DNA from: Sulfurospirillum sp.
GTDB lineage: Bacteria > Campylobacterota > Campylobacteria > Campylobacterales > Sulfurospirillaceae
Assembly (NCBI GenBank): GCA_026987955.1
Contig: JALSME010000112.1
Location: 1 to 35,418, forward strand
Reading direction: 5' to 3'
Length of the DNA: 35,418 bases
Shown here: positions 24,180-33,700 of the stretch, piece by piece
How positions within the stretch are numbered: the stretch's first letter is position 1
Layout: the number at the start of each line of letters is the position of its first letter
Position numbers and translations under genes: made by a program
Notes under the pieces: generated by a model
What the model saw: only the letters and a program-made list of their open reading frames with translations
Databases searched by the model: none
Told to the model about the DNA's origin: nothing

Positions 24180-24554
24180 ATGGAAAATACAATCAACGAT
24201 AAAGATATACGATTAAAATATACTAGAGGACTAGAAAAGTTTGTAAGAAGCAATATCTCTTACCTAAAAGATCCCACATTTGAGTTTGAAATCTTTCAAA
24301 AAAGGGTAAAAAGAACTTTTGAGATTCTAAAAAAAATACCCCCTATCCGTTTAAATGCCCCCTACCCAATAGCTCTTGAAAAATATGTCAACATGGTTTT
24401 AACAGTTTTACATTTGGAAGATTTGCAAGATGAGGAAAAAGAAGAACTTCAAGCTAAACTTCTAAAAGAAGCAAATCTACTTCACAAAGAGAAAAATAAA
24501 ACCCAATATAAAAAAGACAAACATAAAAAGAGTAGCTTTAATGATGGATACTAA
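24180..24554 (+). CDS. Hypothetical protein, charged, helical
   Basis: 124 residues, no recognised family. Soluble. It is mostly helical (FVRSNISYLKDPTFEFEIFQKRVKR, then LHLEDLQDEEKEELQAKLLKEA) and ends in a very basic tail rich in Lys and His (about 100-120), which could bind nucleic acid or membrane. The region KKIPPIRLNAPYP is proline-rich. ATG is two bases after the AEC stop and has no good ribosome-binding site. The last 17 bases overlap tail-to-tail with dus on the other strand. Confidence 0.7.
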   Translation: MENTINDKDIRLKYTRGLEKFVRSNISYLKDPTFEFEIFQKRVKRTFEILKKIPPIRLNAPYPIALEKYVNMVLTVLHLEDLQDEEKEELQAKLLKEANLLHKEKNKTQYKKDKHKKSSFNDGY

Positions 24555-25479
24555 AAAATCTTTCTATCTCATCTCTCATCTGCTCAATATCGGTAATAGT
24601 ATTTATTTTATTGCGAAAAGTAGATGCTTCTTCATAACCTTTTGAGTATACATGAAGATGTTTTCTAAACATACTAACTCCATGTGAGCCATAAAACTTT
24701 ACCATAGAGTCATAATGTTCTAGTATAATCTTTGCTTTAAGTATATTATCAACTGCATCTTTACCATGTTTTAGCTGATAAAATATCCAAGGGTTTCCAA
24801 TTGCACCTCTTCCAATCATAAGAGAATCACAGCCTGTTATCTCTTTTACTCTCATAGCTTTTTCATAACTAGTTATATCACCATTAGCAAGTACAGGAAT
24901 ACTCAAGTTTTGATTTATAATTGCAATTGCTTCATAATCTACTTCCGCCTTATAAGCACCCTTTCTTGTGCGTCCATGTACACTTAAAAAGTCTACTCCA
25001 CTATCATTAACAGCTTTAGCAATCTCTTTTGGAATTTTCTCACTAAATCCAAGTCTAACTTTTATGCTAGTGTACTCTTTATTTGAATTAACTTTTATTG
25101 TCTCAGCAATTTTAACAAGTTTTGGAAGATCTAATAACAATGATGAGCCAGAGCTTTGTGAGACCACTTTTGGCACAGGACAACCACAATTTAAATCAAT
25201 ACCATCAATACCTTCAATGTCATTTAAAATCTCTACTGCATCCTTTATAGCAACCAAATCACTACCTGCAATCTGAACTATATATGGTGATTCTTCTTTA
25301 GATTTTTCAATCATTTTAAATGTTTTTTGTGAGTTATGTTGTAGTGCATTTGAGCTTATCATCTCTGAAAAAGTCAAATCTGCACCAAATTTTTTAATAA
25401 CACTACGAAATGGTAAATCTGTATATCCTGCAAGTGGAGCAAGGGCAAAAATGCCCTTTTTAAAATCTATCTTTGCCAA
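24538..25479 (-). CDS. dusB: tRNA-dihydrouridine synthase (DusB-like)
   Basis: 313-residue FMN enzyme that reduces uridine to dihydrouridine in tRNA. Family sites: APLAGYTDLPFR (14-25), SEMISSNAL, DLNCGCPVPKV with the catalytic acid cysteine C100, VHGRTRKGAYKAEVD, VLANGDITS and SLMIGRGAIGNPWIF (FMN phosphate). The start is TTG, since no ATG or GTG is available nearby in frame; the preceding gene's stop is one base away. A tight hairpin (AAGGGCA, four-base loop, TGCCCTT) falls 21-39 bases into the gene, coding KGIFA. In C. jejuni the equivalent gene stands in the same position relative to dksA. Confidence 0.93.
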   Translation of the reverse strand: MAKIDFKKGIFALAPLAGYTDLPFRSVIKKFGADLTFSEMISSNALQHNSQKTFKMIEKSKEESPYIVQIAGSDLVAIKDAVEILNDIEGIDGIDLNCGCPVPKVVSQSSGSSLLLDLPKLVKIAETIKVNSNKEYTSIKVRLGFSEKIPKEIAKAVNDSGVDFLSVHGRTRKGAYKAEVDYEAIAIINQNLSIPVLANGDITSYEKAMRVKEITGCDSLMIGRGAIGNPWIFYQLKHGKDAVDNILKAKIILEHYDSMVKFYGSHGVSMFRKHLHVYSKGYEEASTFRNKINTITDIEQMRDEIERFFSIHH

Positions 25480-25480
25480 A

Positions 25481-26506
25481 CTATATTCTTAAAAAAAGTC
25501 CGCTATCAACATTTTTACCATGATCTCTTAGAAAAAGAATTGTTTTCCACTTCACAAACTCATCTTCATCTGTATTATCAAGAATATCTCTAATCTTGTC
25601 TATCATCTGAAGCTCATATAAAACATAAAGGTATGCATCTGCTGCAGCTGAATGTTCTGGAGAGTTATAAAGTTTTTCAAATAGTGCTATTAGTGAGTCT
25701 GGATCAAGTTTAATTTTAATTTCATATGCTAACTCAAGATAGTCCTCACGACTAGCTTTAAACTGCATCAAAAGATCTTGTATATCATCTAGGCTTAGAG
25801 TAATTGGTGTTGTACCCTCCTCTTCAAGGTATCTTTCCATTAAGACTCTAAACATCTCTTTTGTTGGCTTAAATCCTAACTTTTTAATATCTTCAAATGA
25901 GGCAAATTTAATATACTCAGCGTATGCTCTTTTACATAGTTCACTACTTTCATCTTGACAATCTTTAAGCACAGTCATGGCATATTTTGGGTCTTCTTTA
26001 AGTTTGTTCAAATTGTTCATCTCAACCAATTTATTACCTGCAGATAACTTATATTTTTTTAAATCAACAACTTTTCCATTTTCAATATCTCTAACAATTT
26101 GACGATTGTTCTCTATCGTCTCATCTTCTGTTACAAAATCTTCTACATCTTTATATTTAAATAATCTACTGTTTTTACCAGCGTATCGAAAAACTTCTGT
26201 TTTGTAATTAAATAGGCTATTTTCATCAAGAATCTTATTTGCTAATGCAACTTTAAAATTTTCAAAATCTTTTCTTATTGATCTCTCTTTCCAAAAACCT
26301 TTTAGACTATAAAACAACATATGCACAACAGATGCTACAAAAAGTAAAATTGTAGGCAGAACTATCCATAATGCAATTGGAAGTTTAATTGAAAACTTAT
26401 ACACTTCTAAAGTATATTCATCTCCATTAAAACTATACACATACAAACCTATAGCCAACATATAAATAACTGTTAAAAGAACATAACGCTTAATTCCCAT
26501 CTTCAT
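25481..26506 (-). CDS. Conserved membrane protein of the dksA-dus cluster
   Basis: 341 residues. Two membrane helices at the N-terminus (about 6-26 and 41-65), followed by a large cytoplasmic, helix-rich region: KRAYAEYIKFASFEDI, ITLSLDDIQDLLMQF, HSAAADAYLYVLYELQMIDKIRDIL. The last is reminiscent of alpha-solenoid repeats. No catalytic motif seen and no named family known to me. A membrane protein occurs between dksA and dus in C. jejuni as well, so the order is probably conserved. It begins five bases after dksA ends. ATG start (M1; M3 is a possible alternative). Confidence 0.8.
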   Translation of the reverse strand: MKMGIKRYVLLTVIYMLAIGLYVYSFNGDEYTLEVYKFSIKLPIALWIVLPTILLFVASVVHMLFYSLKGFWKERSIRKDFENFKVALANKILDENSLFNYKTEVFRYAGKNSRLFKYKDVEDFVTEDETIENNRQIVRDIENGKVVDLKKYKLSAGNKLVEMNNLNKLKEDPKYAMTVLKDCQDESSELCKRAYAEYIKFASFEDIKKLGFKPTKEMFRVLMERYLEEEGTTPITLSLDDIQDLLMQFKASREDYLELAYEIKIKLDPDSLIALFEKLYNSPEHSAAADAYLYVLYELQMIDKIRDILDNTDEDEFVKWKTILFLRDHGKNVDSGLFLRI

Positions 26507-26511
26507 TGCCC

Positions 26512-26865
26512 CTACTTATTTTGTTTTTCTATTATCTCTCTACACACTATACAGTATTTTGCATAAGGTTTAACTTTTAGTCTTTGAAAACTAATATCTT
26601 CTTCGCACATATCGCATACACCATATCCTCCACTTTTTATCTTGCTTAGTGAATAATCTATCTCTATAAGTTCACGGGTTTGTTGTGCACTGATTGCTTG
26701 TTCTATCATGCGGTCCGTACTTACTGAAGCATGATCTGCCTCATCTCCAACTTCATCATTTTTAAGTGATGCAATCTCTTTTGCTGCATCTTCTATATTT
26801 TTCTTTATCTGTACTCTTCTACTTAGAAGTAAATCTTCAAAATATTTTAAATCACTATCTCTCAT
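26512..26865 (-). CDS. dksA: DksA/TraR-family zinc-finger transcription factor
   Basis: 117-residue cytoplasmic regulator that enters the secondary channel of RNA polymerase and modulates promoters with ppGpp. The N-terminal coiled coil (about 10-70) carries the tip motif DxxDxA as D41-E-A-D44-H-A46. The zinc finger has four cysteines: C84, C87 (CDMC) and C105, C108 (CIVC). The length fits the short Campylobacterota DksA rather than the 151-residue E. coli form. Located between rlmH and the membrane-protein gene; intergenic spacing is 20 and 5 bases, so a shared transcript. Confidence 0.9.
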   Translation of the reverse strand: MRDSDLKYFEDLLLSRRVQIKKNIEDAAKEIASLKNDEVGDEADHASVSTDRMIEQAISAQQTRELIEIDYSLSKIKSGGYGVCDMCEEDISFQRLKVKPYAKYCIVCREIIEKQNK

Positions 26866-26885
26866 AGTTCTATTTTCCTTAATAC

Positions 26886-27341
26886 CTACTTATGGTAGGG
26901 GTGGTTATTTTTAATACAAAGCCCTCTGTAAATCTGTTCATAAAGAACTGTTTTAGCAATCTTATGGGCAAATGTCAATCTGCTTAAGCTTATAACTTTT
27001 TGAGTCTTTTCTAAAAACTCTTTGTTAAAACCAAAAGCACCGCCAATAAAAAAATTGATATTTATCTCATTATCAAAAATTTTACTAAACTGAAAACTAT
27101 CACACTGCTTTCCCTCTACATCTAAAGCTATATTGTAGCCTTTTAGATGTGGAACATAAACCTTTGTGTATGACTCTTTTGCCTCTTTAACACCTTTTAT
27201 TTGAGCTTTAGCAATACTCTTATTAAAAAGTACTACATCTTCAATAGAAGCATTTTTAGAGATCATTTTCATAAACTCTTTATTTAGTGCATCTATATGT
27301 CCATCTCCACTCTTTTCTATGCTAAAGACCTTAATATTCAT
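26886..27341 (-). CDS. rlmH: 23S rRNA (pseudouridine-1915-N3)-methyltransferase RlmH
   Basis: 151-residue SPOUT methyltransferase acting on the assembled 70S ribosome. The C-terminal signature is nearly complete: FFIGGAFGFN (SAM-binding knot), ISLSRLTFAHKIAKTVLYEQ and IYRGLCIKNNHPYHK at the very end. The frame is open to a TTG at 27356, but the ATG at 27341 gives the usual short start (MNIKVFSIEK) and is preferred. Both overlap the 3' end of the 81-residue gene, the ATG form by 11 bases. In C. jejuni the corresponding gene sits between dksA and accD. Confidence 0.93.
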   Translation of the reverse strand: MNIKVFSIEKSGDGHIDALNKEFMKMISKNASIEDVVLFNKSIAKAQIKGVKEAKESYTKVYVPHLKGYNIALDVEGKQCDSFQFSKIFDNEININFFIGGAFGFNKEFLEKTQKVISLSRLTFAHKIAKTVLYEQIYRGLCIKNNHPYHK

Positions 27342-27576
27342 ACAAATCAGTCCCAACGACAGCGTATATTACCCCATCAATCTCATCATCCACTTTAACT
27401 CCACCAGTTTCAGCAACCGGTTTAAAAGAGAGTCTTGCCATATCACTTAGGCTCTCTTTTAAAACACTTGCATCTCTCTTTGTTCTTATTGCTCTATATG
27501 CACTAAGCCCTATATAGCCTATATCAAGACTATTTACCTCTAAAATCTCTTTTTTGTTATGAGTTAAGATTCCCAA
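27331..27576 (-). CDS. Small hypothetical protein between accD and rlmH (81 aa)
   Basis: 81 residues, not recognised. Soluble, mixed charge, with SLDIGYIGLSAYRAIRTKRDASVL and a compact C-terminal segment GGVKVDDEIDGVIYAVVGTDLYEY; the second half looks like a small beta-rich fold. The start is a TTG at 27576, with a perfect AAGGAG in the leader but 13 bases away, an unusually long spacing; no ATG exists in frame nearby. It overlaps rlmH at the 3' end, so it is probably translated together with it. An extra gene at this spot compared with the C. jejuni order that I recall. Confidence 0.6.
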   Translation of the reverse strand: MGILTHNKKEILEVNSLDIGYIGLSAYRAIRTKRDASVLKESLSDMARLSFKPVAETGGVKVDDEIDGVIYAVVGTDLYEY

Positions 27577-27602
27577 TACTTTTTACTATCTCCTTTTTTA
27601 TT

Positions 27603-27645
27603 AATTGAACCCTCTGAACAATTATCATATTCAGAGTGTTCAATT
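27603..27645. repeat. Large inverted repeat downstream of accD (hairpin 1)
   Basis: Arms 27603-27618 and 27630-27645, 16 bases each with one mismatch, around an 11-base loop. On the transcript from accD this is a long stem (core ACTCTGAA and TTCAGAGG), followed by AATAAAAAAGGAG, with no T-run. It shares the last four bases AATT with the palindrome at 27642-27669. The only sizeable gap in the minus-strand run from gltB to dus. Confidence 0.65.
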
Positions 27646-27669
27646 CATCTCTACATGTAGAGATGAATT
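27642..27669. repeat. 28-bp perfect palindrome downstream of accD (hairpin 2)
   Basis: All 28 bases read the same on both strands; the core is CTCTACATGTAGAG with flanks AATTCAT on the left and ATGAATT on the right. The same 14-base core is found in polA at 10364-10377. As RNA it could form a 12-bp stem with a 4-base loop. On the plus strand it runs into TTTTT (27668-27672), but no plus-strand gene is near enough to need a terminator. Confidence 0.8.
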
Positions 27670-27702
27670 TTTCAATACTCCACTCTATGCATAAAGTTTC
27701 AT

Positions 27703-28584
27703 CTACGAAGCTTTTATTTTTAATTCATAACCATCTTTTTTGTAGTTTTTGTTAAAAAACTGTAACATATCACTTACTGTTTTTTTCATCTCATTCCTCT
27801 GAACAATCATATCAATTAATCCATGCTCAAGTAAAAACTCTGCCCTTTGGAATCCCTCTGGTAAATCTGCACCTATTGTCTGCTTTATAACTCTTTGTCC
27901 CGCAAAACCAATAAGTGAGCCTGGCTCAGTCATGATAACATCTCCTAGCCAAGCAAAACTAGCACTAACACCACCCATTGTTGGGTCTGTTAAAATTGAT
28001 ATAAAAGGTTGCCCTGCATTGCTTAACTTTGTTAAAGCAGCAGAGGTTTTACTCATCTGTAGTAAAGAAAAAGTACTCTCTTGCATTCTAGCTCCACCAC
28101 TTGCACTAACAATAACTAAGCCCTCTCTGTTTTCTATTGCTCTATTAATCGCTCTTACAATTTTTTCACCTTCAACTGAACCTAAACTTCCACCCATAAA
28201 CTTAAAATCAAATACAACAAGTTGTGTACTTATTCCATTAATAGTACAACTTCCACTAATAACTGAAGATGTACGCCCAGTCTTTTCACTAGCCTCTGCA
28301 ATTCGTTTTTTATATGATTTTTTATCTACAAACTTAAGAGGATCAACAGGGGCTAAAGAGGAATCAAATTCTACAAATGTATCTTCATCACATAGTAGTT
28401 CTATTCTTTTTTGAGCTGTTATTCTCATATGATAGCCACACTTAGGACAAACATTAAAAAGGTGTTCAATCTCTTTAAAGTACATCAATGACTGGCATTT
28501 TGAACATTTTACCCAATGGCTAGGTGCTTCTTTGGGAGAAGATTGCTTCTTGCGGAAGTTACCGAAAAGTTCACCAAAATTCAT
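27703..28584 (-). CDS. accD: Acetyl-CoA carboxylase carboxyltransferase subunit beta
   Basis: 293-residue zinc-containing beta subunit of the carboxyltransferase that moves carboxyl from biotin to acetyl-CoA for fatty-acid synthesis. The N-terminal zinc ribbon has C27, C30, C46 and C49 (KCSKCQ and VCPKCGYH). The crotonase-like core follows: [39 protein letters not shown] (oxyanion hole), [15 protein letters not shown], and [14 protein letters not shown]. Start ATG. The phosphatase-like gene ends 18 bases upstream. Downstream are two large inverted repeats before the next gene. Usual length and order for Campylobacterota. Confidence 0.97.
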   Translation of the reverse strand: MNFGELFGNFRKKQSSPKEAPSHWVKCSKCQSLMYFKEIEHLFNVCPKCGYHMRITAQKRIELLCDEDTFVEFDSSLAPVDPLKFVDKKSYKKRIAEASEKTGRTSSVISGSCTINGISTQLVVFDFKFMGGSLGSVEGEKIVRAINRAIENREGLVIVSASGGARMQESTFSLLQMSKTSAALTKLSNAGQPFISILTDPTMGGVSASFAWLGDVIMTEPGSLIGFAGQRVIKQTIGADLPEGFQRAEFLLEHGLIDMIVQRNEMKKTVSDMLQFFNKNYKKDGYELKIKAS

Positions 28585-28602
28585 AATATTTGCTCCCTAT
28601 GT

Positions 28603-29316
28603 TTATATAAATTGGAGTATTTTATCAAAAATTTCCTTATTCTGGCTTACGAGAAGCAAGTCTTCCCTTTTTTCTATATATAAATCTTCACACATATATA
28701 AGCCTGCCGCAATATCATACTCACGCATTTTACCTTCATAAAGAACAAAATTGACATCATGTGCATATGCCAAAGAGAGTGCAAAAGCCCCAGGGCTTCG
28801 GTACTTTATTCTATTTTCTCTCATTTTTTCGGGTGTTCCTTTTGAACAATATGTTTTTTCAAAAATACCAAGCTTTGAAAAATGATTTTTTTCTACCTTT
28901 TTAAATTTTAAATTTTCAATATTACCTCTACAAAAACCTGTCTCATCTTTTAAAAAAACTTCCCCATTAGTAAGATTAACTATAACTGCATACACAACTA
29001 TATTGTCTTTTTTTAGAGCCACTGATGTCCCATAATAAGGAAGATTTGATGCAAAGTTATCACTACCATCTATAGGGTCAATTACGACCTCATCATCTTT
29101 TTGATTGTCTATAAAACCACACTCTTCAGAACAGATATTACCAAAATGACTCAAATGCTTTACAAAAATAGACTCTGCTAATAGATCGATTTTAGAACTT
29201 ATATCGCCACCTGCCCCCAAAGAAATACTCATTCGAAAATCACTAGAAGAACCACTTCTTATTAGCTCTATTATCTCTTTATTTGCTGATATAGCCGCTT
29301 TAAAAAATGGTTTCAT
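28603..29316 (-). CDS. Inositol monophosphatase-family phosphatase (SuhB/CysQ-like)
   Basis: 237 residues, Mg2+-dependent phosphatase fold. Metal-site motifs: E65 in SEECG and D80-P-I-D83-G-S in VIDPIDGSDNFASNLP; near the C-terminus YDIAAGLYMCED gives the third aspartate. The first motif is GAGGDISSKID, where many homologues have D.V T..D. Substrate (inositol phosphate, fructose-1,6-bisphosphate, 3'-phosphoadenosine phosphate) is not decidable; in C. jejuni the homologue beside accD is annotated suhB. Starts one base after the gltD stop, so translationally coupled. Somewhat shorter than E. coli SuhB (267). Confidence 0.85.
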   Translation of the reverse strand: MKPFFKAAISANKEIIELIRSGSSSDFRMSISLGAGGDISSKIDLLAESIFVKHLSHFGNICSEECGFIDNQKDDEVVIDPIDGSDNFASNLPYYGTSVALKKDNIVVYAVIVNLTNGEVFLKDETGFCRGNIENLKFKKVEKNHFSKLGIFEKTYCSKGTPEKMRENRIKYRSPGAFALSLAYAHDVNFVLYEGKMREYDIAAGLYMCEDLYIEKREDLLLVSQNKEIFDKILQFI

Positions 29317-29317
29317 G

Positions 29318-30709
29318 CTATGTTAATAAACTCTTTATTATTGCTTCTGCTGCATCTTTTCCTTCAGCAGCTGCAGTAACAACAAGATCACTTCCTCTCT
29401 TGCAATCTCCTCCAGCATATACTCCAGATTTACTTGTTTCATGATTTTTATCTACTTCTATAGCTCCCCATTTGTTTACCTCTATACCATTTTCTGCTAA
29501 GAAGTCAGGAGTTGATGCTGAAAAACCAAGAGCAAAGATAACAATATCAGCTTCTACTCTAAATTCACTACCTTTTATAATTTCAATTGAAGATCTACCA
29601 TTTTCATCTTTATTACTTAGTATAGTTTTTTGCATTTCAATTGCAATAACTTCATCATCGCTATTAGCAATAATCTCTTTTGGTGTTACATTATAAGTAA
29701 AAACAGCTCCCTCAGCTTTAGCATTTTTAAACTCTTTTTTACTTCCAGGCATGTTATACTTATCTCGTCTATAAAGACATTTTACACTCTTCGCACCTTC
29801 TCTGATAGAAGTTCTTAAACAGTCCATTGCTGTATCTCCACCACCAATAACTACTACATTCTTGCCCTCTACTTCATATTTTTTATCATACTCTTCATGA
29901 AAAAGTTTTTTCTGAATATCTCTTAAAAAATCCATTGCCATAAAAACATTTTTTGCATTTTCATTGACTAGCTTTGCTCTATTTGAAGTTTCAGCACCAA
30001 TACTTAGAAAAATTGCATCATGTTCACTTGCAACTTCATCAAAAGTGATATCTTTACCAATTTCGCTATTTATATGTAGACTCATACCAGCTTCTTCAAG
30101 CCACTTAACGCGACGAGCTACCACCTCTTTATCCAATTTAAATCCTGGAATTCCATATGTTAAAAGTCCGCCAGCTCTATTTTGTCTCTCATACATATCA
30201 ACTTTGATACCTGCTCTTAGTAGATAAGTTGCACATGAAAGTCCAGCAGGTCCTGAGCCTATAATAGCTACCTTTTTATCTGTTATAATTCCTGGAAATT
30301 CTGGTTTCAAGCCTTTTTTAAAACCATATTCACTTATGAAAGTCTCAATGGAGCCAATCGTAATTGCGCCATGTCCATCATTGAGAGTACAATCTCCTTC
30401 ACAAAGTCTGTCTTGTGGACATATTCGTCCTGTAATCTCAGGATATGGATTACTCTCATTTGAGAGCTTAAAAGCTAACTCATTTTTAAATCCACTAATT
30501 GATTTTAACCAGTATGGAATGTAGTTATGAAGCGGACACTTGCTATGGCAAAAAGGATCTCCACATTGCACACATCTGCTGGCTTGAACTGATGCTTCCT
30601 CTTTTGAAAAAATATCATAAATCTCTCTAAAATCTTCTACTCTTTCATTGCTATCTCTTCTGTTTGGTTCAATTCTTTCTACATTAATAAAATTTTGCAT
30701 ATCTAACAT
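29318..30709 (-). CDS. gltD: Glutamate synthase small subunit (NADPH)
   Basis: 463-residue FAD- and NADPH-binding subunit that feeds electrons to GltB. N-terminal [4Fe-4S] cysteines C46, C49, C54, C58 (RCVQCGDPFCHSKCPLHN), then a second set in GRICPQDRLCEGDCTLN. FAD-binding motif VAIIGSGPAGLSCA and NADPH-binding motif VVVIGGGDTAMDC. The C-terminal FAD region reads GVYAGGDCKRGSDLVVTAAAEGKDAA. ATG three bases past the gltB stop; M4 would have a slightly better ribosome-binding site spacing. Together with gltB makes two glutamates from glutamine and 2-oxoglutarate. Confidence 0.96.
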   Translation of the reverse strand: MLDMQNFINVERIEPNRRDSNERVEDFREIYDIFSKEEASVQASRCVQCGDPFCHSKCPLHNYIPYWLKSISGFKNELAFKLSNESNPYPEITGRICPQDRLCEGDCTLNDGHGAITIGSIETFISEYGFKKGLKPEFPGIITDKKVAIIGSGPAGLSCATYLLRAGIKVDMYERQNRAGGLLTYGIPGFKLDKEVVARRVKWLEEAGMSLHINSEIGKDITFDEVASEHDAIFLSIGAETSNRAKLVNENAKNVFMAMDFLRDIQKKLFHEEYDKKYEVEGKNVVVIGGGDTAMDCLRTSIREGAKSVKCLYRRDKYNMPGSKKEFKNAKAEGAVFTYNVTPKEIIANSDDEVIAIEMQKTILSNKDENGRSSIEIIKGSEFRVEADIVIFALGFSASTPDFLAENGIEVNKWGAIEVDKNHETSKSGVYAGGDCKRGSDLVVTAAAEGKDAAEAIIKSLLT

Positions 30710-30712
30710 CCT

Positions 30713-33700
30713 CTAATCTCCTTCATCTGGATTCAATGGTGTTTTTGTCATATCTTTTGGACGGACCATCCAAAAGTCTCTAACTGAGTGACGGAAGTTA
30801 TCTAAAATATATTTTGCCTTTTTACTCTTAGTCTTGTTGATATGACCTCTTAATTGCCTCTTTAAAAAGTGTCTAGCCTCATCCATATCATCAGTATCAA
30901 TTCTCTCAGCAATTACAAGTTCTTGGTTTAGCTTATCAATAAATATATGCTCTTTATCATAAACAAAAGCTACTCCACCTGTCATACCAGCACCAAAATT
31001 TACACCCGTTTTACCGAGTATTGTTACAACTCCACCTGTCATATACTCACAAGCATGATCTCCCGTACCTTCAACTACTGTAATTGCTCCGGAGTTTCTA
31101 ACACAAAATCTCTCACCAACTTCACCTGCAATGAAAACTTTACCTCCAGTTGCACCATAAAGACATGTATTACCACCACTTGTATAGCCATCCCTTTGGT
31201 ACTTTGGAACGATGACAATCTGTCCACCATTCATGCCCTTTCCTATATAGTCATTTGCTGTTCCACGAAGTCTAATTTTAACACCATGAATTAAGAATGC
31301 TCCAAAAGATTGACCTGCTGTACCATCTAATTCAAACTTAATACTGTCATCTTTTAGTCCTTTGTTACCATAATACTTAGCAATTTCACCACTAATAAGT
31401 GCTCCAAAGCTTCTGTTTGTATTGCATATTGTTCTATGAATAACTATTTTTTCTTCAGGGTTTTCTATAACTTTATAAACCTCTTTTAAAATTTCATGTT
31501 CAAAATCATTTGGATCAAATGGATCATTTGAAGGTTTTTTGCAACTATTTTCTCCATCTATATTCAAAAGGACTGATGAAAAATCAAACTTTTTGGCAAA
31601 CTCGTCATCTTTTACCTGCAAGAAATCACTTCTTCCTATTATCTCTTCTAGTGATCTGTAGCCAAGAGATGCTAAAATCTCTCTAACATCTTCAGCTAAA
31701 AATGTAAAAAAGTTTACTATTTTATCGACAGTTCCTACAAAATGCTCTCTTAACCTCTCATCTTGAGTTGCTACACCTACTGTACATCTATTTTGATGGC
31801 AAATTCTAAGAATTTTACATCCAATTACCGTAAGTGCTACAGTTCCAAAAGCATAACTCTCTGCTCCAAGTAGCGCAGCTTTAATAACATCTTGCCCTGT
31901 TTTAAGTCCACCATCTGTTTGTACATGCACACTATCTCTAAGATGATTTGCTTTTAAAGCATTGTGTGCTTCACTAAGTCCAAGCTCCCATGGATTTCCT
32001 GCAAATTTAATTGAAGTAAGAGGAGCCGCCCCTGTTCCACCATCACCACCACTGATGATAATTTTATCTGCATATGCTTTTGCAACACCTGCTGCAATAG
32101 TTCCAACACCTGCAGTTGAAACAAGTTTAACAGTTACAATAGCATCTGGATTAACCTGCTTTAAGTCATATATTAACTGTGCCAAATCTTCTATAGAGTA
32201 AATATCATGGTGAGGAGGAGGAGATATAAGCGTTACTCCAGGAACCGTATAACGAAGACTAGCAATTAGTGATGTTACCTTATGACCAGGTAGCTGTCCA
32301 CCTTCTCCTGGTTTTGCCCCCTGAGCTACTTTTATCTGTATCTCTGTTGCACTTCTTAAATACTCTGGAGTTACACCAAATCTTCCTGATGCAACTTGTT
32401 TGATTTTTGAAATCTTGTTAGTTTTTAATCTCTCACTTGACTCTCCACCCTCTCCTGAGTTGCTCATGCCACCAATCCTATTCATAGCCTCTGCTAAAGA
32501 CTCATGTGCCTCTGGTGAAATAGAACCCAAACTCATAGCAGCACTTGCAAATCTTTTGAATATTTCCTCTTTTGATTCAACCTCATTTATGTCTATAGGA
32601 CTTCTATCACTTTTTAGATCAAAAAAGTCACGAATAAACTTTAGTCCTCTATTATTTACAAGGTTTTTATAGTACTCATAGTCTCTTTTGTCTCCACTAC
32701 TTACCATCTTGTGAATAGAGTGAACAACAGCAGGAGCATAATCATGGAACTCACTTCCATCAATATGCTTATAAAATCCACCTATTTCAAGTGGAAAAAG
32801 TTTTTTACTAAGATCTAACTCATATGCTTTAGCATGATTAAAATCAATCTTTTTTTCAATATCATCATAACCAATGCCAGGTATCATTGCATGTGTATCT
32901 CTAAAACAATCATCTACAATTTCATTAGAAAGGCCTAAGCAGTCAAATAAGGATGAACTTCTATATGAAGATATTGTTGCAATTCCCATTTTAGAAATTA
33001 TTTTAAGAAGACCTTGATTTAGTGCCGAATTAACATTTTTAAGGGCTGTTTTTGTCTCATATATAGTACTGTTAGCATCTTTGCACTCCTCAAGAGTTGA
33101 AGCATACAACATATAAGGATAAACAGCACTTGCACCAAACCCAATAAGTGTAGCACAAGAGTGAGAATCAAAAACTTCTCCACTTATAGTTACTATTGAT
33201 GCTTTATGTCTTATGCCTTCATCTGAAAGAGCCTGATTTAGTCTACCCATAACCATCAACATTGGCATTGGTTTTAAGCTCTTACTCATACCTCTATCAT
33301 CTAAAAATACTATTTTAACACCATCTTTTTTAACAGATTGAACTACATCATAAATCAAGTCCTCAAGTGAACCTTTTAAATTTTCATCAAATAGAGTTGA
33401 AAAAATTCTATTTTTATAATCCTCTCTATATCTAGGGTGTTTATTGTCTCCAAAAGAGATTAAAACTTCAAGCTTTTCTTGCATTAAAACTGGTGAGATA
33501 GATTTAATTCGTTTAGCATGTTCACTTGACTCTTCAAGTACATTTCTCATCTCTCCAAAGCCTGCATTAAGACTCATAACAACTTTTTCACGAATTGGGT
33601 CTATTGGTGGATTTGTAACTTGTGCAAATTTTTGCTTGAAAAAGTCTGAAAAATTTCTCTGTTTTTTGGAAAAAGCTGCCATTGGTGTGTCGTCACCCAT

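Noticed and set aside
25441-25458. Rho-independent terminator on the plus strand (AAGGGCA, loop, TGCCCTT, then TTT)
   Set aside because: It looks perfect but lies inside the start of dus on the other strand and is about 900 bases beyond the nearest plus-strand gene end; it encodes conserved residues near APLAG.
27932-28414. 160-codon open frame antisense to accD
   Set aside because: It follows accD codon structure, lacks a ribosome-binding site and yields a low-complexity translation; it is a shadow frame. Similar antisense frames in dnaJ, fliO and gltB were left out for the same reason.
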